64,000 bases of DNA from assembly GCF_050436995.1 (NCBI RefSeq), contig NC_134766.1, forward strand, positions 2,542,001 to 2,606,000, given 5' to 3'. Numbering within the stretch: the first letter of the stretch is position 1; each line of letters begins with the position of its first letter. Shown here piece by piece: positions 27,301 through 42,300 of the stretch. The notes below the pieces were generated by a model, which worked only from the letters and a program-made list of their open reading frames with translations, had not been told where the DNA came from and searched no databases. This stretch comes from Anticarsia gemmatalis. Lineage: Eukaryota; Arthropoda; Insecta; Lepidoptera; Erebidae. Both the position numbers and the translations under genes were made by a program.

Positions 27301-30300
27301 AATAAAAAATGATTTATTTATCTCCACAAATTACATAACATGGTACATTATGGTCGATTTTCATAGTCCTTTTTTTTGTTACATTTGTAATTTGTGGGAG
27401 ATCTGGAGTCCAAACTAAGCCATGGCCAGTATTTAAGACCTCCAGGCCCCCCCATAAAGAACATGACATAATAAAACCTTTGTGTTGCCAACATTTAAAA
27501 ACGTGTATTTCATACACCCCTTATCCTTCGGGTAAAACAGGGATGATATTATGCATGTATGTATCATAATTCAACACGGACCGAGTTTCGACTATTAGTC
27601 TTCCGATCCATGAAAAATACCTACCTAAGATAAAATGCCTTCGAAAACGTTCGGAGCTATTATAAAACAGAGAATTGTTTGGAGTCGGTGCCAAAAACAT
27701 CGCCATTAATATTCCGATCCCTTTGTTTTCATTGATTTCACGCTTTCTGTTAAAATTCTAAAAGGAAAATGAATAGGGTGGATTAGACTGGGCATACTAT
27801 TTGCTCCTCAGGCTCCGTAACAAATTATAGACTCCCTCATTTTTTTGTGAAAGGTTACAGATTGATTTCTGTGTCGAATTATTACGTTGAAAGGATTTAC
27901 TCACTTATTTATTTTAAACTTTATCATTAATAGATTTTTAGACGTGAATAATTATTTGAAGCTTTTAAAATGTACAATATTTCGTGATGTCATGTTTATT
28001 TAAAGATCCTTGTTGAAACAGATGCAGAACGCAGCCGGAACGTAAGTGAGCAAATACAATGAAAACATGATTATTTATAAGTTACATGTATTTACACAGG
28101 CACTATTCGAAGTATAGACAAAATTTGTATATTGCCGTTTCTCTCTTCGCACGATTCGGTTTTATTCAAAGTATAGATTTATTTATTTATTTATTTATTT
28201 AGGGAAAAACAAACAGTTACACACTTACATTGTTATAAAGTAATACAAATAGGTACTTCTTATATGTGAAACCAACAACGTTTTCCACGTCTTATACATA
28301 ATTATTCTGAGAACTGTGCTCGAGTGAGACATGAAATGACTTTATTATTAATACATCTTTTAAAAAAAAAACAAAAAAAAAAAAAACATTTAAGTAATGT
28401 TATAAATTATACAAAGAATAGGAAATGATATGCAAATAAATGGACATATGTCACAATATAGAAGACCAAAGTTAAAATTACACAAACTGTAAACCATCAA
28501 GCTTTTCAATTATTTTATACCTGAACTGATCAGCTGATAAGACGAATAAATCCAGATCTGTAAAGTGATCATTGTAATTTTTGGCAATACGAGTTAGCGG
28601 TGCGTGGACTCCAGCATTTGTGCGAGAAGACCGAATAGCAAAAAGAGTATGTCCGCGCACTTCGCGTCTCACTACAGTTCTGGGGATGATATAGCACAAA
28701 TTGCCAGCTAAATCTAAGCAATCGTATCGGTTATTGCATAAATCATATAAGAACATTGTCTCAAGAAAAAGGCGTCTGGCTCTTAAATCATGTAATTTGA
28801 TAGTACTGTTTACGTCATTGATTAAGTTATGACCGCAACGGTATTGCATTGCTTTGATGAACTTACGCTGAATCCCTTCCAAGTTATCTATATATTTCTT
28901 GTACAAAGGGTTCCATATAATAACGGCATATTCTAATTGGGACCTGATGAGTGATTTATATAAATGTATATAGGTATCAGTTCTTTTAAATTCTTTGCTG
29001 GATCGCATAACAAAACCATACATACGGTAGGCATTGCTGACAATTTTATCTACATGTTCGTCAAGGTGGAACTTTTCATCAAGCAATACTCCTAGATCTC
29101 TTACAGACGATACTTTGGTAAGGGCTGTTTGGGCTAAATTGTAGATATGGACTAATTTATTCTTGTTTTTAGTGAAAGTAATCGACACGCATTTTGATGT
29201 GTTGAGATAAATTTTGTTACTTGAGCAGTATTCACCAAAACGATCCAAATCAGCTTGTAGTAAGTAACAATCTGATTGTCTGCGAATTGTTCTATAAATT
29301 TTTAGGTCATCCGCGTATAGCAAAAATTTGGAATTAACGAAGCAGTTTGCAATATCATTTATGAAAATTATAAATAGTAGAGGCCCCAAAATTGACCCTT
29401 GAGGTACACCAGACGTAACTAATACCGAATCAGATTGATGTCCTCTTACAACAACCCTCTGTGATCTGTTTGCCACATACGATGCAAACCAGCGCAGGAG
29501 ATCGCCACGAATACCGTTATATGCGAGTTTGTGAAGAAGGAGCTCATGATCCACCTTGTCAAAAGCTTTTCGAAAGTCCGTATAAACAGCATCTATCTGT
29601 ATCCGCTGATCCATATTATTAAATACGTAATCTGTAAAAGTCAATAAGTTGGTAACCGTAGACCTTCTTTGGACAAATCCATGTTGTTGGTTCAATATTA
29701 CGCGGTGAAGGGTGGGATAAACTGCATTGTGTACTAGTCTCTCGAAAAGCTTCGACAAAGTGGACAAAATTGAAATTGGCCGATAGTTCTCAATGTCGTG
29801 CTTAGAACCAGCTTTGTGAATCGGCGTTATATTGGCTATCTTCCAAACACTGGGAAAGGTAGCTTCAGATATACATTTATTATAAATTATATTTAGCGGA
29901 GCACAAATATTGTCAGCTATTCTGCGCAAGAAGTAAGGTGGTAACCCATCAGGACCAGGGCCCTTAGTTACATCTAATTCCATCAAAGCTCTCAGGACTT
30001 GGTCTGAGGTAAAAGTGACACGGTTAATAGTATCGCAGTTATCTGCGTAAGCCTCAGAAGGTTCCCATTCATTATAGTTAAATGTAGATTTTTCATACAC
30101 TGACTTAAAGAAAGCTGAAAATAAATTACAAATTACTTCTGGATCACTAGAGTTATCAGTTTTATAAAACATATTTGCTGGTATGCCACTATCCTTTTTT
30201 TTATTGGATATGTAGCGCCATAAACTATTAACATTTTTTTTTATATTGTCTTCTACGCTAGTTATATAATTTAGATAATGATTTTTACATTCTGTCTGGA

Positions 30301-33300
30301 AACTCCTTCGGAGGTGCGAAAATTTCTCATATTCCGTCCAGTTGCCATATGTTTTCCAATTGATCCAGGCTTTACGTTTGTTTTTAAATATGCGTATTAG
30401 TGATTTAGGGAACCACACTGGGAATTTCGCAGATTTCAAACGAGATAGGGGTGCATTTTTTTTTATTGTTCCATATAAAGTGTCATAAAAATTGCTTACG
30501 CTTTCTTCGGCTGATAAGTAATGTAATGTGTTCGTCCAATTAATTTGAGAAAGCTCTAAATTAATTTGTTCGTAATCCGCTTTGTAGAAGTTTATCTTAT
30601 TTATTTTTGCCTGAGAGACCATTTTAATTTGGCTTTTCAGAGTAAGAGTAGCATAGAAAGGCGGATGATTGACATCAATGGGTAATAAAATAGAAGACGG
30701 GCTATTTATGATGCAATCGTTATTGCTTATCAATAGATCGAGGATGCGACCATTGTGATTAACAAGATAATTGTATTGAAAGGCATTTAGTAAAGCCATA
30801 AAGTTGCTTAAATGTTCAAGTAATAAAGAGTTACCAGAACAAATTAGTGCTGTTTGATTGTTGTTATTGTACGGCAGCCAGTCAGCGTCAGGCAGATTGT
30901 AGTCGCCAAGCAAACATAATGTTTCTGGATTATGTTTTTCTATTGCGTATTGTAGGTGTTCAAAATGCCTAAGATAGATTTCTTGATTTGATTTGGGGGG
31001 AATATATGAAGCACTAATCATTATTTTCCTATTATTTATGTTTGGCAGCTGAACAAGAATGTGCTCAATGTACGAAGTGGTGGGTATATCCACGAGAACA
31101 AGAGAAGAGCGTAGATGTTTTAGTATAGCCACTAGCACACCACCGCCTTCCCTTTTATTAGTAGCAACACGATTACGGTCACATCTATAAATTACGTAGC
31201 GATTGTCTATAAATTCGCTGTCAGAAATTTGTTCAGTTAACCACGTTTCAGTCAAGATAATTATATCGTAATGATTGGATAATATATTCATATATAATAA
31301 ATTTAGCTTAGTACGAATGCCCCTACAGTTTTGGTAATATATGCCTAATTTATCCATAAAAATATAGATAATTATCAGCAGAGTGTTCATCAAAGCATTG
31401 AGATTGTATTAGATAAAACTTATAATAAAAGTTTTGGCAGAGAAAAGCATAACCGAACGATACTATGATACTGACTGGGTCAAATGGTTTTTAAAATTGA
31501 CGCTACTTACCCTCTTATTCATTAAAATATGTGAAGTTATGAAAGGCTTATAAAGTATTTTGTTTCTTTCACTCCTTAGCGAAATGAAAAAGAGAAAACA
31601 TATTATAGTAGCTTTTTAACTAAAATAGGTTTATAGTGTGTTTATGAATAAGAGGGTTAGTTTCTAGAGGTTAACGGTTAAAAATGGATTGATTCGAGAT
31701 TTCAAGAACCCAGTTTATAATGATCGTTATTAATAAAGCACGTTCTCATGACGAAGGATTTGACAATGCGTGTTTACGACAACAAACAATTTATTCAAGC
31801 GAACGGGCTCTAAATAGTTCGTTATCATATCATAACCAAAATGTGTCAGATTCAGAGACTCCAATCCTTTTTTTTCTACAATACCAAAGGTGCTATTTAT
31901 GCCTATAACTTTAAAAATAACTTAACAATTGCCAAAATAGCCAACAGTACATACAAACAGTATCTTAGCAAACTAAATCAATCAAATTACAAACCTCGTC
32001 TAAATCTGTAGTCAATATAGTTCACAAGCTTGTAACATCGGCTTGTCTCTATTCAATTATTCAATACACATCAGTTCTGAGGTAGGCAGGTGGATGCTGT
32101 GCCTCAAGATTTATTTTGTGATGAATTCTATTGATTGATTGAGGTATTAGACGATTTCTGTTTGGGCTATTTCTAGTGTTTGTGGATATTTGTAATTTGT
32201 AGTGAATATTTCTACACTCAGTACTATTATATTGGCTTTTGTATCATACGTTAAATGAGGACATGGCAAAATAAAGTTGCAAGGCTTGGACAGAATGACA
32301 CTCTGTGATCTCTGCCTACCTATATAGGAAAATGGCGTGATTTTAAATACGTATGTAAGTATGTATTACTTGTAAAAATAGGTTGCTAGGGCCGCTTGGA
32401 TCAATCAATCTATGTACTTAATACCTAATAAACTAAATCTGATTGATTTAGTTTTTATTACAAATCTTGTCTAAAACTGTTGTCAATATAGTTCACGAGC
32501 TTGTAACATCGGCTTGTCTGTATTCAATTATTCAATACACATCAGTTCTGAGGTAGGCAGGTGGGATGCTGTGCCTCAAGATTTAGCTCGTGATGGATTC
32601 TATTGATTGATTGAGGTATTAGACTATTTCTGTTTGGGCTATTTCTAGTGTTTATTTATATCTGATCATTGTTTGTATATTCCGTACATTAGTACTATTA
32701 TATTGGCTTTGTGATATGTTAAATGAGAACTTGTCAAAAAAAGTTTATAAGGATTGTACCAAGTAGCGTTCTCTGGTGTCTAAGATCCATATAGGGAAAA
32801 GGTGTGATTTTATATATACATTACTGTTTTATTATATTATTATGTATTATACTAATCTATAGTATAATATGATTAGACTTGTCAAAGATATGTTGATAAT
32901 GTCACTGCTCAATAAATCATTAACCAACGTATGTTATAATAGGTGCTAAATAATTTTCCCTTAATTACATACTATACAGTTAGCTCAATAGTGGTTGGAT
33001 CACCCTTTACACCATATATTCATTTTCCTTTGTACTTCGACGAAAGTAATACAGACCAAGGAAGGACCGAGTTTGTGTAGCACTAACCAGCTGACCAAAC
33101 GGCGACGGCTGCGTGTCTTGTTTATTTAAAAAACTATGTTCTTCCTCAGGAAGCAATCCGTCACCCTGTCAAATTTCATACACAACGGCTTAGCAGTTTA
33201 GTCGCGAACGTGACAGTCAGATTTACTTACACATTTATGTACAGTACGATATACTAAAAGGTCATCTCCATGACTGCCTCTGTGGCTCGGTCGGTAGTGT

Positions 33301-36300
33301 AACCGACTGCAGATTATGAGGCCTCAGGTTCAATTCCCAGATCGGCAAATTGCTATTGGTCATTCCTTTAGGTCTATCTATATTAGATTATTTTCAATAG
33401 TAGCCTAGAGGCTTAGTAGCTAGCTTAGTAACGTGACCGGTGTGAGGCTATAGGCTCGCCCCCTATTTTATTACTTACAATACTTACATTGCCAAAAGGC
33501 AAAATGCGTATATATTTCATACACTTCTGTCAACATTTATATAACAGTTGTGGTATTATTTATGTTATTAAAACGCAGATGTATTGCCTATAGCCTTTCC
33601 TACACTTTCAAGTACAACAGGCGTGATATCATGTTCTACTGTATTTTTTTTATCGGTTTGTTTGTAAGTTGTAATCTCCAAAACGACTGAACCGAATGTT
33701 AGCAAAGAAGCGCTAAAGACGTTCAGGTGAAGGGAGCACATCAAGATCAAGCGTCAATGTCATGCGAACGCATGTGGTGACCTCACTGGTCATGTTTATA
33801 TTAATACTGAACCAAAGGCCATTATCTTTCCTACGATAATTAGTTTACTTCATCTACTAGCAATTAGAGGTAATTTCGACCGTGTGAATTATTTTTAGCC
33901 GACTTAGAAAAAGGAGGAGGTTCTTCATTTGTCTGTTGTATATTTTGAGGTTCTGCTAAAGTAAAATTTTGCTTTGAAGTTGGTAGTCTTGCAAGAGATG
34001 TGTCATTCCCCTGGATACGATTCTTTACTCTTCCAAAATTCATGGCAATTTGTTATGACTTTTAAACTAATAAACACATTATAGACTCCTGTTATTACCC
34101 CTGTTAGATAAACTATCCGAAAGATATCCGTAAGTTACAAACACGACCTTCAATCTCAAACAATAAGCACAAAGATTGTATTTTACAGTACATACCTACA
34201 TAATAACAAACAATTAACTAATTACTTTATTTTATCTCGTTCAATCTCCGGATAATTAGCAGATAACTTACAAGTAACTAGGCTACTAATCACTGTGTTA
34301 ATCTAAATCACTAGTTTATCAGTAACCTCTGCTCAATTTAATAAATATTTAGATACTAGCTTATGCCTACAATTTCTCCCGCTCGCAATTTTTCTGTAAA
34401 ATGGTAGCCTATGTCTAGGGTTATAATTTACCATTATCAGCTTAGCCTTTCTTCTAACTATGTTGGAGACGGCTTCCAGTCTCACCAGATGCAGCTGAAT
34501 ACCAGTATTTTACATGGAGCGATTGCCTATCGAGCCTCCACAACCCAACAACACTTCATCTTTCTACATGTGTTCATACTGTTCATAACCATGGCACACA
34601 TAAAAAAGTAAAAGTTAGAATTTTAAGCTTCCAACTACAGATAATGACTGTCAAAGATCTTTGAAAATTACAGCGGGGACCCACAATTATCCAATTCCTT
34701 CCAACCGTTTTGATGGGAAGACAGGACAGCACATTTTCGTTTTACAATATTAGTAGGATTGAGAGATTATCTCATTACATTATCAAACTATGCGTGTCTA
34801 ATCTTGAATACACGCTACTGCTTGTTTGAGCATCACTAAAGTATGATAAACTTATTGTTTGTCTATCCCAAGGATAAGTAAACAGATTAAGTAAGATTAT
34901 CTCTACGAGGAAGCTTACAATCTCACTAAAGCATTGATCCATGGTTTGCGCTAGCAAGAGCTTTGTGTATCGAAAGTTCTCAATACAAAAAAGGGATTTT
35001 AAAGGGTATGGGTAAAAAAATGGGAATACCATTTCCTAATTACAGGCTTAGATGATAAATAAATAGGTCGATATATAAATTATTTAATTACAGTTAGTTC
35101 GGTAGCACGAAACATTTTTTCTCGATCGAATCAATTAGCTTGCATCCACGCCCACTATAATCTGTACCGAAGTTGCAAACGCAAAATACAGGTTCAAATA
35201 AAATCCGCAAGCGTTGGTGCGGTCATTCTATAGAGTGTATAGTGCTTCGGAGGGCACGTAAAAAGTCGGTCCCGGTTGTTGTCAATTAAGATAACAGTCG
35301 TTAAGCCATGTCAAGGGCCCTTCAGGCAGCTTGAACAACTTTGACACTAGGTTGACCACTAACCATACGATAGACTGATAAATAATTTTCACGAACCGTA
35401 GTAGGAACATGAGAGAGGTTCGCATGAATTCACGTATAGTATTAGAGAAACAATCAAAGACTTTTCTCTTTACAATATTGAGAAGTAGACCAGACACATT
35501 ACTAAGAAGTCTTGTAGAACACAAATATGGATGCAATAAATTCACCAGACACACATAATATTACATAACATAATATTGTACGCGGGGAGAGGCTGGCTCA
35601 GCGCCAATATAATTTGTTTCATAGGATTATCTCATTTCCGACGAGATTAGTACACAGTGTACCAGCGCGCTGAGATTAACAACACAACTGATCTCAAAGT
35701 TAATTAAAGCTATTCTACTTGAGGGAATAGTAGTGAAGATGCAAAATAAAATGCATTTGTTAGTGCAGTTAGATAATGAGGACTCCATGGACCTAAGAAG
35801 GCCAATTTTTAACTACTATAGAACTATTTATTGAGACTAATGTAGAAAATCAATTGACAAGAATGTATTTGATAGAAAGGCGATACGATAATATGAGTGA
35901 AGGAAAAACCATGATTCATTCTTTTCACCCAGCTATTAGCTGGCACCCCCACCCCTAAGATAAGATAAGATAAGACGAATGAAGGAAATATTTTCAAAAT
36001 TTTGCTATTAATTATATATTTTGTTGATAAATACTAGAGAGAGAGAGAATTTTAGCGGATATTGCAAATTGAGTTCTAATCAGTCTATAAGCGTTACAAC
36101 GTGACGTCATAATGTATGGGTCTTCCCCTAGATGTTGGCGACTTGAACTGATATTGAAACATGGCTTTAGTTTCCTTTATAACACAAAATACATTATTTT
36201 AGAACTTCCTTGAATGTATGCGATAGACCATACACAATATAATATTCTCAGTGGGAATACTTCAGTTAAAATGTTAGTTTTTTAATTAAATTCTATATTG

Positions 36301-39300
36301 TCATGATAAATTCATTTGTTGTAAGTTTCCGTGGAATATAACATCATAGTACAAAAAAAACTAATTGTAAAAACTTGCGCGCGCATAATACAAATACCGA
36401 GCGAGCATCCTTATCGTGGCATTGTCAAAAACATGATAAAACCGGCGAGTATGTATTTAGTATGTAGGTACATACTTCTGTACGTTTTAGTAGTGATTAT
36501 TTACATAGGCACATACATTTTATGGTCATTGAAAGACCGAAGGTTATAGTGAATAGGTCGATCATATTCATTGAATGCAACCAGAGACATGAGAATATGG
36601 CCACATAATAGGTTCCTCAAGATAGTCGGTGACAAAAAGGAAAGTCCAAACGGAGATGGCAGGATGATCTGGATGTCTCTTTGGATAGACAGGGAGAAAC
36701 AACGAATGGCAAAATGGTGTGCAAGTCCATGGGAGAGAGGGAGAGAGAGAGTCACATAAAAATAATAGATGCCAACAAATAGAATGGAGACTAAGCCTAT
36801 ACTTTTTTGTAAATAATAGTAATACGGCTCTGTAAATAGCACTATCAGCAAAAAATCATTAAATATTGTTGAAGTATATTAGCTAAGAAAAAATACATTG
36901 TTTGATAACATTATACACAGTTATTAGCGAATACCGTTACTCACCGGATGCGTACGCGTGATAATGATAGAGGCCCTAAAGCGTTTCACACAAAAATGTG
37001 TGTTTGTGACATTTGACAACTTAAATTTCCATGATGATCTTTAGAGGAGAGAACTAAAAACTAGCAGCTGGAAAAGAAAGTCTATTACTTGACTGTGAAT
37101 ATTTCTAAATCTCGGTCTTAAAAAGAGTCTGCGGCACTAATTCAACAAGTTTTTGGTACCTATTTTGAAATTTGAGAATACTGAAGATTAGGGTCTGGGA
37201 AGTGTTGTGTCTTAGGAACCAGCATTTTATTGGTCTTCGCATGAAAATAACGCATCTTAAACCAAAAATGTAGCATAATGCAACAGTAAATTCCTTCCCG
37301 TATGGCGTAGTAACTTGGTTTTTTACTCCAGTAACTGATAAAAATTGTCACCTGCAAAGTCCTATTTCACAAACGCCTGAAACCTTGCAATATCGTGCAA
37401 AATACATGAACCCGTGAAAGACGGTGCAATGTTCCATGAATAGAGAGCAGAGGCGAGCAGACGCGTATGAATAGCGGTTATCATTCCGCTCGGGTGACCG
37501 GACCGCGGCGCGTTAAACCGTGCAGGTCTTTGTGATGCAAATGCCCATACGATGGATAATGTACAGGTCTATACTTTCGCGGGTATGTCGTTATGTGGGG
37601 TTAAAGATGACAGGCTTTAGGAAGAGATATGTCTTTGGACGATGTGTTAGAATATGTTTGAAATTCTTTTATCGCGGAAACACTCTTTTAAGGCCGTGGA
37701 GGTATATTACGAACTGCTGGTAAAAACACTTTCTGTAACTTAGACTCATAAACATACGTACATATATAAAATCAGGGCTTATTCTCATAGGGGTAGGAAG
37801 TAGGGATTGCAATCCGGTATAATCTTCAATCCGGCCGGATTAGAGACTGCTTAGTGCTTATACATAGTTCGCCATTTTTGATGAATGGGAGGTATTGGCA
37901 AAAGAATTTGAGGGTAAATTTACTTTGATTTGAAAAAAATAATAGATATAAAACATTTTATCATGAAGAATAATATCATCTTTAATTATAACAGTTTAGT
38001 ATTCATTACTATTTTGTTTTCACCGAATGAAATTGAGATTAAACTACATATTCTATATAATTAAATTATCAGTCTTAGTTAATTAATATAATAATCTGTA
38101 AGTACATACTACCTACTAGACTAGACCAATAATAACTTTATATTTTTTGGATTTCACTTAACGAAAATATGAAACTATTTTGAATAACAGAACAATCAGT
38201 TTAATTATTGACAACAATCAACAACATGATAATTAGTTTAACAGACTTAACAATCAAAAATTTCTTATATGTGCTTATAAAATCGACTTTAGTCATTCAT
38301 AGAAAAATCATTTATTTGCTGCAGTGCAGTGTAAAGTTCAAGTACTTGAATCAGTAAAACAATCATTTTTGTGTCTGAAAAAAAGATCTAAGCTAACATA
38401 ATATTGATAGTTCTATCCCCTAATCTGCTTCTGATGGAACTACAAATATAACCCGTGGCTGAAAAGGCTCTTTCTGCCTTAAAATATGATATTATGGATT
38501 ATCTTTTCGCGCTTTTGAGGTTTATCGGATCCGGCACCGGATCCGTTGCGTCAGTGCCGGATCCGGTAGGTCTAGAAACACGCCGGATCCGCCGGATCCC
38601 CGGATCCGCCGGACCGGATTGCAATCCCTAGTAGGCAGAGAGCAGAGAACGCCACTTGCTACGATCCTTACAAACTATCTTTGCTTCATTTACATCCATA
38701 CATCTTGTCAGGACGAGATTCAAATACAGGACCGCCGGTTACGAGTATACAAATATATTTATGTATTTGACTATAAATAAATAAATGCAGTAATTATCAA
38801 TCGTAAGTGTCTGTATTTGACCTAAATTAATAAAATCAAATCCAAAAAATCTGGTAATCTCTCAGCAAATAATTATTTCAGTCTGTTATGCGTATATTTT
38901 GTATAATCACCACTGGGAAAGCTATAAGTTATAAGGCTAGGTATATAACATTACATCACGACCTACGGGAGCGAAGTAATCTTAATAAGTGCACTCCTAG
39001 TGTTTCATATACGCTATTTCTAGTGTGGGAGTTGATAAAGTTACGTGAGCAGGGGTTGGTAATTAATTAGTGACACAATTAAGTACGAAGACAATAAAAA
39101 TAAGAACCAGTTTTACGGATTATGTACAAGTATCAGATAACCTATCTGTAAAAGTGACTTGCAAATGTACGAGAAAACATTGTCAATTTACCTTCTGACC
39201 ATCTATTTAATTGATATCTGGAAGTAGGGAAACTATGCCTAATTATATTTCATAAAAACATATTAAGTAGGTCTTCACGTTCAATTCCAACTGTTTTTTT

Positions 39301-42300
39301 TATTTATGTAAAGTCCGTATCTTAGGCTATAATTGTAACAGTCTGTATGCCAAATCAAATACATATTAAAAAAGGGATGACTGCTCCATAAAAAAAATAT
39401 CCTGTCAATAGTCAAGTTTTATAGTCAAATTAAATTAGTAGATGACCGTCCCCCAGCCAGTGAGAGGGCTTGTAGTAAAAAACGTAAATAACTAAGCTTT
39501 TTATTGGCTTTCAGGGCAGCGACTCTCCCTTGGGGGTTCATAAAACCCTTCTTTAATTAAAACATTGGACCCAGATGTTAAATAATTCACTCCTCGTAGC
39601 AAATTTTCGCAAAAAATGCTGTATCATCTTTATGTGTCTACCGGTTTATATCCAGTGCGATAATAAGCATACACTTTACATAGGAAACCTTTCGTAATAG
39701 TAATAATAACTTAAACATTTATCCATATTATCTTTACTAATATTATAAAGCTGAAGAGTTTGTTTGTTTGAATGCGCTAATCTCAGGAACTACGGGTCCG
39801 ATTTGAAAAATTCTTTCAGTGTTAGATAGCTCATTTATCGAGGAAGGCTATAGGCTATATATCATCACGCTACGAGCAATAGGGGCAGAGTACCAGTAAA
39901 AAGTTTTTCAAAAACGGGGAAATTTATGACCCATTCTCTCTTATGTGACGCAAGCGAAGTTGCGCGGGTCAGCTAGTGAATAAATAAAACTATGGAGCCA
40001 AATAAATCGGTAGCAACATACGTAAGCAATAAACAAAATATATGTCGGCATAAATAAATATTTACTGAAATATTGTGCAGAGAAATACATAAAATATTAT
40101 TGATAGTAACAGCAATGCGTTAATATTTGTACGTAGTTGTTTTTACCGTGTATTTATCCAGATATTTTTTGTTTCCTAGCAGCTTTGTGAAGGAACAGCT
40201 GAACGAAAACGAAACATCGCACAAAATTTCGATCGATCGTTAGCACGATTTCATTCATTTTCAAGCTTCATTTGAATTAAATGAAATCTTCTAAACCTAC
40301 TATAATTCACGAAAGTACAACACCAAAGACCGAAAGACACACATGATAGTTATCGAACATCGAAATGTTTACGAAATATCGGACTAAATACACATAGAAG
40401 GCCTCCAAGCCTTAATAGTATACTTTTTATTTCTAGATCAATCAGAAAATCTAGCAGCAGTTGCCATTTCAGATCCGTATTTCAGAATAAACAATATTGT
40501 ATAGATTATACTAGTACGTACATTATCTGGGGCACGAGACTAGTGTCGCAGACGATTCAGTGAAGCGAGTCTCCTACTTGAAGCGCAAAGCTTCTACTCC
40601 TTTCAATCTATCTTTCCTCTTGTTTTGTTATATATTTGAGTCAGTGTCTTTGTTACAGCGCGGGTAATTGTATGAAATTATTTTACTATACTTTGACAAA
40701 GAAATCCCCTTTAAAGACTATCCTTCTTATTCATAAACACACTATAAACGTATTTTAGTTAAACAACTACTATAATATTCTTTCTCTTTTTCATTTCGCT
40801 AAGGAGTGAAAGAAACAAATAGTTTTGTTTCTTCATAAGCCATTCATAACTTCATATATTTTTGTAAATAAGAGGGCAGGTCTACTATTATCCACGACTT
40901 CATAATGTTCATAACAGACCTACCTTTCAGATTTATGAAGTTTTAAAACCCCCGTAAAACACAATCCACGGGCTGTACTTTATTTACGGTGTGGAAGGTG
41001 AAAATTATTCAAATTGAAGTGGCTAGCGACACCGCGACACTTCACCCGGCTCCGGATCTCACCCGGGTTCACCCGGCCTCAAGGGGGGGGACACTTTGCG
41101 GTACCATTAACGTTGCATAATGACCGGCCGGAGAGCATCGAAGCTGTGTTTTAACTGAGTACCCTCAGCGACATGGAAATTTCAGAAATTTTCGACGATG
41201 CACGAAAAAATATAATTAAGCAGACATATTCGAGATGAAAACAGTTTCAATTACTGAAGTATTTTTGATTAACATTTCAGAAATTAAATTCTGGTGTACA
41301 TTTTTTGGATTTTCGTTTCCATGGACGGTCGGACGCAGTTAGCGACCGAGAGGACTGGAAATATTGGTGGCCTCTGCTAAACAGTAGGTCACAAGAAAAG
41401 GCTAGTTAAAAAACACATTTTGAACAGCAGAAATAAGTCCTCGTCGTTTGTATGTTATACAAAATGCTAAAGTTATGGATAAAGTCATCTAATACTCTAA
41501 TGCCAATGGCATTGTCAGTAAAGATAAATAGATTAGGAATAAGCGATAAGAGCGAATACTTCTGTTAAGAGACAGGCAAGTATCACGTTTTTGCACCCCT
41601 AAAATTAGACAGTGCTGGTATAGAACAAAGTATGAAAGCAACTCATTCTTGTTTAAGCCCAAGCCAACGAGTCCGACATTGTTTTTTTAGAATCAGAAAA
41701 TTGAAAGCAGAGTCCTGATTTTTTCAATATCTTCATAAACATACCCGTATTACATAACAATTGTGAGCTCTACAGCCATAATGCAGAGACTAGGGAACGC
41801 CACTTGACACGATTCTTACAAACTTCTTTTGCTTTATTCACATCCATACGTCTTGTCATACAGGACCGCCGGTTACGAGTAATTTCTTGCAAGACATCAC
41901 CGATATGCTTAGAAGAATGAATGTAGAATGATGAATAAAATCTGTGTAGATGTATCAAGATATATTTGTTTATTTTTGACTTTATCGCCTTTAGGCAGAC
42001 ACCGGAATGATTTTAGTTCATGCAATAAAGCAATATCAGATCATATAAAGTAGCTTTTGCGTTCAACCACGTCGACGTAAGTTACCTTTTAGCAGTCACT
42101 TAACTGTCTACCTTTCTAACCATATAAACTTTACACAGTTATGAGCTATAAAGTCGCAAACGAAATATAAACCTCCATTCTGTTTATAACGAGGTTCCTA
42201 GCTACATGAAATACAGCACTGGCTGAATATGAGTCAGAATAGCGACAGGTAACGTTGGGGTAAAGCCTTTGTCCACCGGTGAGCGACATGGGCTAATAGG

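Noticed and set aside
36331..36549. 72-codon ORF with a hydrophobic C-terminal stretch
   Set aside because: No family resemblance and no neighbouring exon; hydrophobicity is expected from AT-rich sequence.
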